Virus record (IMG/VR): IMGVR_UViG_3300021963_006145
Coordinates: 1-48,120 of that record
Length of the DNA stretch: 48,120 nt
Source of the DNA: a virus
Reading direction: 5' to 3' (one strand)
Below the pieces are notes generated by a model, which worked only from the letters and a program-made list of their open reading frames with translations, did not search any database and was not told the DNA's origin. Shown here in pieces: positions 45,940-48,120 of the stretch. The position numbers and the translations under genes were made by a program. Position 1 is the stretch's first letter, and every line of letters starts with the position of its first letter.

Positions 45940-48120
45940 ATGAAAATTACTGTAACCGAAGACCAAATTGCTAGAATTAAAGCAAAACTTAAAGAAAATC
46001 AACTTAATGAAGACTATCTTGATGATTTAATATCAAAGGGGGGTAACTTCGTTAACAAAAGTGTAACTGCTGTAAAAGATTTTATTTCTGGCTTAGAGAT
46101 TCCTGTTATAAAAAAACAAGAAGACGTTCCAGAGACCGCCGATTTCATTGGTGATAATGTTGAAGATTTTTTTAAAATATTAAGAAGCATCAATTCACCA
46201 ATTACCGAACAAAAGTTAGGTGAAATGGTACACCAACAAGGTGTGGAAGCAGTACAGATTGGTCTTCAAATATTGGGTTACGAAATGCCCAGATTCGGAA
46301 CAGATGGTTTATTTGGCCCTGAAACAGCGGCAGCTATAAACAAATACAAATCTGATAAAAATCTAAACGAATCAATACTGGGTTATTTCAGAAAATCACA
46401 ACTTCTTGAAATGAATATGGTTACTCTTAAAGACACATCATATTCAAATGTTAAATTTGATAACGACTCAACCAAAAATGATGCGGTTAATCAGGCGTTA
46501 TTGGATGATATAAATAAAGCAGGTGCGGCTGTTGGTGTTGTAGCAACAATAACAACAGCAAGAGCTAACCATAGTTACCTAACAACTACTGGAAATGTTA
46601 GTAGACACAATTTTGGTATTGCGGTAGATATTGGTATTTTAAATGGTATATCAACTAACGCGACTAACGGAGTAAATGGTAATAAACAATTTAGAGAATT
46701 AGGAAATGCTTTAAAAGACGCTCTAGTTGCTTTAGGTTATGTTTGGAATAGCGAATCTGGAAACCCTAAAGCGGTTTTATGGCAAACATACACAGGAGGT
46801 AATCACTACAATCACCTACACGTTTCAAACAAAGCTGGAGCATCTGATGCTGACTTAGCCGCAGGTATTGGAGCTGCTGGTGCTGCCGCTGGCGCAACAG
46901 TAATTACAGTGGAAATGGTAGCCCAATTAGTTAAAGATCTAGAAGCTAGGGGTGTAACATCTGAAGATTTAAAAAAATATATTGACCCAGCTATTTCAAC
47001 TGGAGGTGGTGCAGCATTTACTGACCTTGATCTAAATACAATTGAGGGTAAAGAAGCATATGCAAAAATTTGTCAAAACTATATTGACTATCGAGACCCA
47101 ACAGCTGAAGTTACCGGTGAAATGTTAGCAGATGGTGCGGTATATGCTTTTAAAACATTTAGAAAATATGTACCACCAGAATTAGCATTGGCACAATTAA
47201 CTCTTGAGGGTGGTATTGATTCCCCTGCTGATAGCGTTCCAATGAGAACTAAGAATCCATTCAACGTTGGTAACACGGGTAAAAAAGAAAATCCACAAGC
47301 GTCATTTGAAGATGGTGTTAAATTATATTATAGTTTAATCGCTAGAAGATATTTGGTTGGTGGTAAAACAGCATCTGATTTAGTAAATGAATTTAAAAAT
47401 GCTGATGGTAACAGTTATGCTGAAGCCGGAACATATGAAGCTGGGTTAAAATCTTTATTGAATAGTATTAAGAAAAGAAACGCACCAATATATGCGGCAT
47501 TGGCTCAAAAAAGTGCGTCAACAGTGACTGAATCGGTATTATTAGAAGCGGACAAAAGACAAGCAATTAAAAATACTTTTAATTTCAATGACGCATGGGC
47601 TAATGAATTTCATCAAATAAGTGATAAACTTTCTATTTGGGTTGCTCAAACATTTGTTAATAAAATGGTTCAAGAATATGGTAATCAAGCACCTGTAACT
47701 GCCCCGCCAACACCAATGCCTAGTGATAAAACGGGAGCCATTGGTGTGGTTAATGACCCTAATAGTTATGCAAATAAAAGAAGATATATAGTTAATTTAC
47801 TTAATCAATCATCACCAACTGGTCGAAATTCTTTAGGTTCTTTCTGGGCCAATGATTACAAATCAAAGTATGAATATATCATGCACTGGATTCGTGCTCC
47901 AAGAAGGGAACAATTAAACATTCGTGAACTAACATTTGATGATGCATATGCACAAGCACAAGAATGGCACGATAGTTTATCATATAAATCAGAATCTAAT
48001 TTTAAGGAAGAGGGGGATGTTTTTATTGATTATAGAAACAGCGATGGCCAAGGTTATTACTGGGTTCACTTACATAAAAACTATTGTGCTGCTGAAGCGG
48101 ATAGAATGGGACATTGTGCC
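45940..48120 (+). CDS. Multidomain peptidoglycan hydrolase/phage structural lysin (runs off window)
   Basis: At least 727 residues, open at base 48120. It starts MKITVTEDQIARIKAKLKE, a phage-type N-terminal helix. About residues 100-137 form a PG-binding domain (VEAVQIGLQILGYEM...DGLFGPETAAAINKYK). Residues about 220-296 match an M15-type D-Ala-D-Ala-like peptidase: SRHNFGIAVDIG and NHYNHLHVS hold the zinc ligands. About 400-480 resemble a lysozyme/glucosaminidase domain (ELALAQLTLEGGIDSP, NPFNVGNTG). The visible end contains YWVHLHKNYCAAEADRMGHC, which may be the start of another module similar to the PcfJ His-Cys motif. It probably digests the cell wall during entry or lysis. Confidence 0.75.
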   Translation, partial: MKITVTEDQIARIKAKLKENQLNEDYLDDLISKGGNFVNKSVTAVKDFISGLEIPVIKKQEDVPETADFIGDNVEDFFKILRSINSPITEQKLGEMVHQQGVEAVQIGLQILGYEMPRFGTDGLFGPETAAAINKYKSDKNLNESILGYFRKSQLLEMNMVTLKDTSYSNVKFDNDSTKNDAVNQALLDDINKAGAAVGVVATITTARANHSYLTTTGNVSRHNFGIAVDIGILNGISTNATNGVNGNKQFRELGNALKDALVALGYVWNSESGNPKAVLWQTYTGGNHYNHLHVSNKAGASDADLAAGIGAAGAAAGATVITVEMVAQLVKDLEARGVTSEDLKKYIDPAISTGGGAAFTDLDLNTIEGKEAYAKICQNYIDYRDPTAEVTGEMLADGAVYAFKTFRKYVPPELALAQLTLEGGIDSPADSVPMRTKNPFNVGNTGKKENPQASFEDGVKLYYSLIARRYLVGGKTASDLVNEFKNADGNSYAEAGTYEAGLKSLLNSIKKRNAPIYAALAQKSASTVTESVLLEADKRQAIKNTFNFNDAWANEFHQISDKLSIWVAQTFVNKMVQEYGNQAPVTAPPTPMPSDKTGAIGVVNDPNSYANKRRYIVNLLNQSSPTGRNSLGSFWANDYKSKYEYIMHWIRAPRREQLNIRELTFDDAYAQAQEWHDSLSYKSESNFKEEGDVFIDYRNSDGQGYYWVHLHKNYCAAEADRMGHCA

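Overview
This window is almost certainly part of a large, AT-rich bacteriophage genome or an uncultured viral contig. The probable host belongs to the Bacteroidota (Flavobacteriia-like). Three things point there. (1) Starts lack Shine-Dalgarno sequences and are preceded by A/T-rich stretches. (2) Several genes follow promoters of the Bacteroidetes type (TTG or TTTG, 19-20 nt, then TATATT[T/A][G/A]). (3) One gene encodes an outer-membrane barrel with an EIVVTA TonB-box-like segment. Genes are tightly packed with 1-30 nt overlaps. There is no capsid, terminase or DNA-polymerase gene in view. The long repetitive fibre proteins resemble those of T4-like marine myoviruses.

Layout. 1-2677: 2OG oxygenase (cut by the edge), two GT-A-like glycosyltransferases, a small acidic protein, a strong terminator and an SGNH hydrolase. 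2723-3755: APS kinase, an HxGH nucleotidyltransferase and a DUF2061 membrane protein, which look like a sulfate-activation set. 3756-13568: a compact run of enzymes: three 2OG-Fe(II) oxygenases, four sulfotransferases, a flavin-dependent tryptophan-halogenase-like protein, two SGNH hydrolases and a radical SAM protein. In its middle sit an ATP-grasp/Hint (intein-like) protein with an 8-cysteine tail and a 46-residue peptide. 13623-22146: a 1707-residue fibre and three tandem paralogous receptor-binding-like proteins. 22195-26735: two structural-looking proteins, radical SAM, U32-like, methyltransferase and membrane proteins. 26794-29197: outer-membrane barrel, multi-pass permease and an unknown phage protein. 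29190-35233 (minus strand): five sugar-transfer genes, a small RHH-like protein, a small MGCGC protein and DUF192. 35286-45908: many small accessory genes, thymidylate synthase, NlpC/P60 peptidase, two PcfJ-like proteins, AdoMet decarboxylase and a HAD phosphatase. 45940-end: a multidomain cell-wall hydrolase that runs off the window.

The most striking observation is that all eleven enzymes of the 3756-13568 block end in a short similar C-terminus ([S/T/x]-[L/I]-[L/I]-stop: TLI, SLI, SII, TLL, YLI, KLI, PLI). This holds across unrelated folds, with different codons, and even where no following start codon overlaps. Two of the SGNH hydrolases carry it on an extension that their untagged relative at 2069 lacks. 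I read this as a possible common targeting or docking tag on a virion- or peptide-modifying enzyme set fed by phage-made PAPS. The substrate could be the adjacent fibres, the surface glycans made by the glycosyltransferases, or the small peptides within the block. Function is inferred; the shared C-termini are directly visible.
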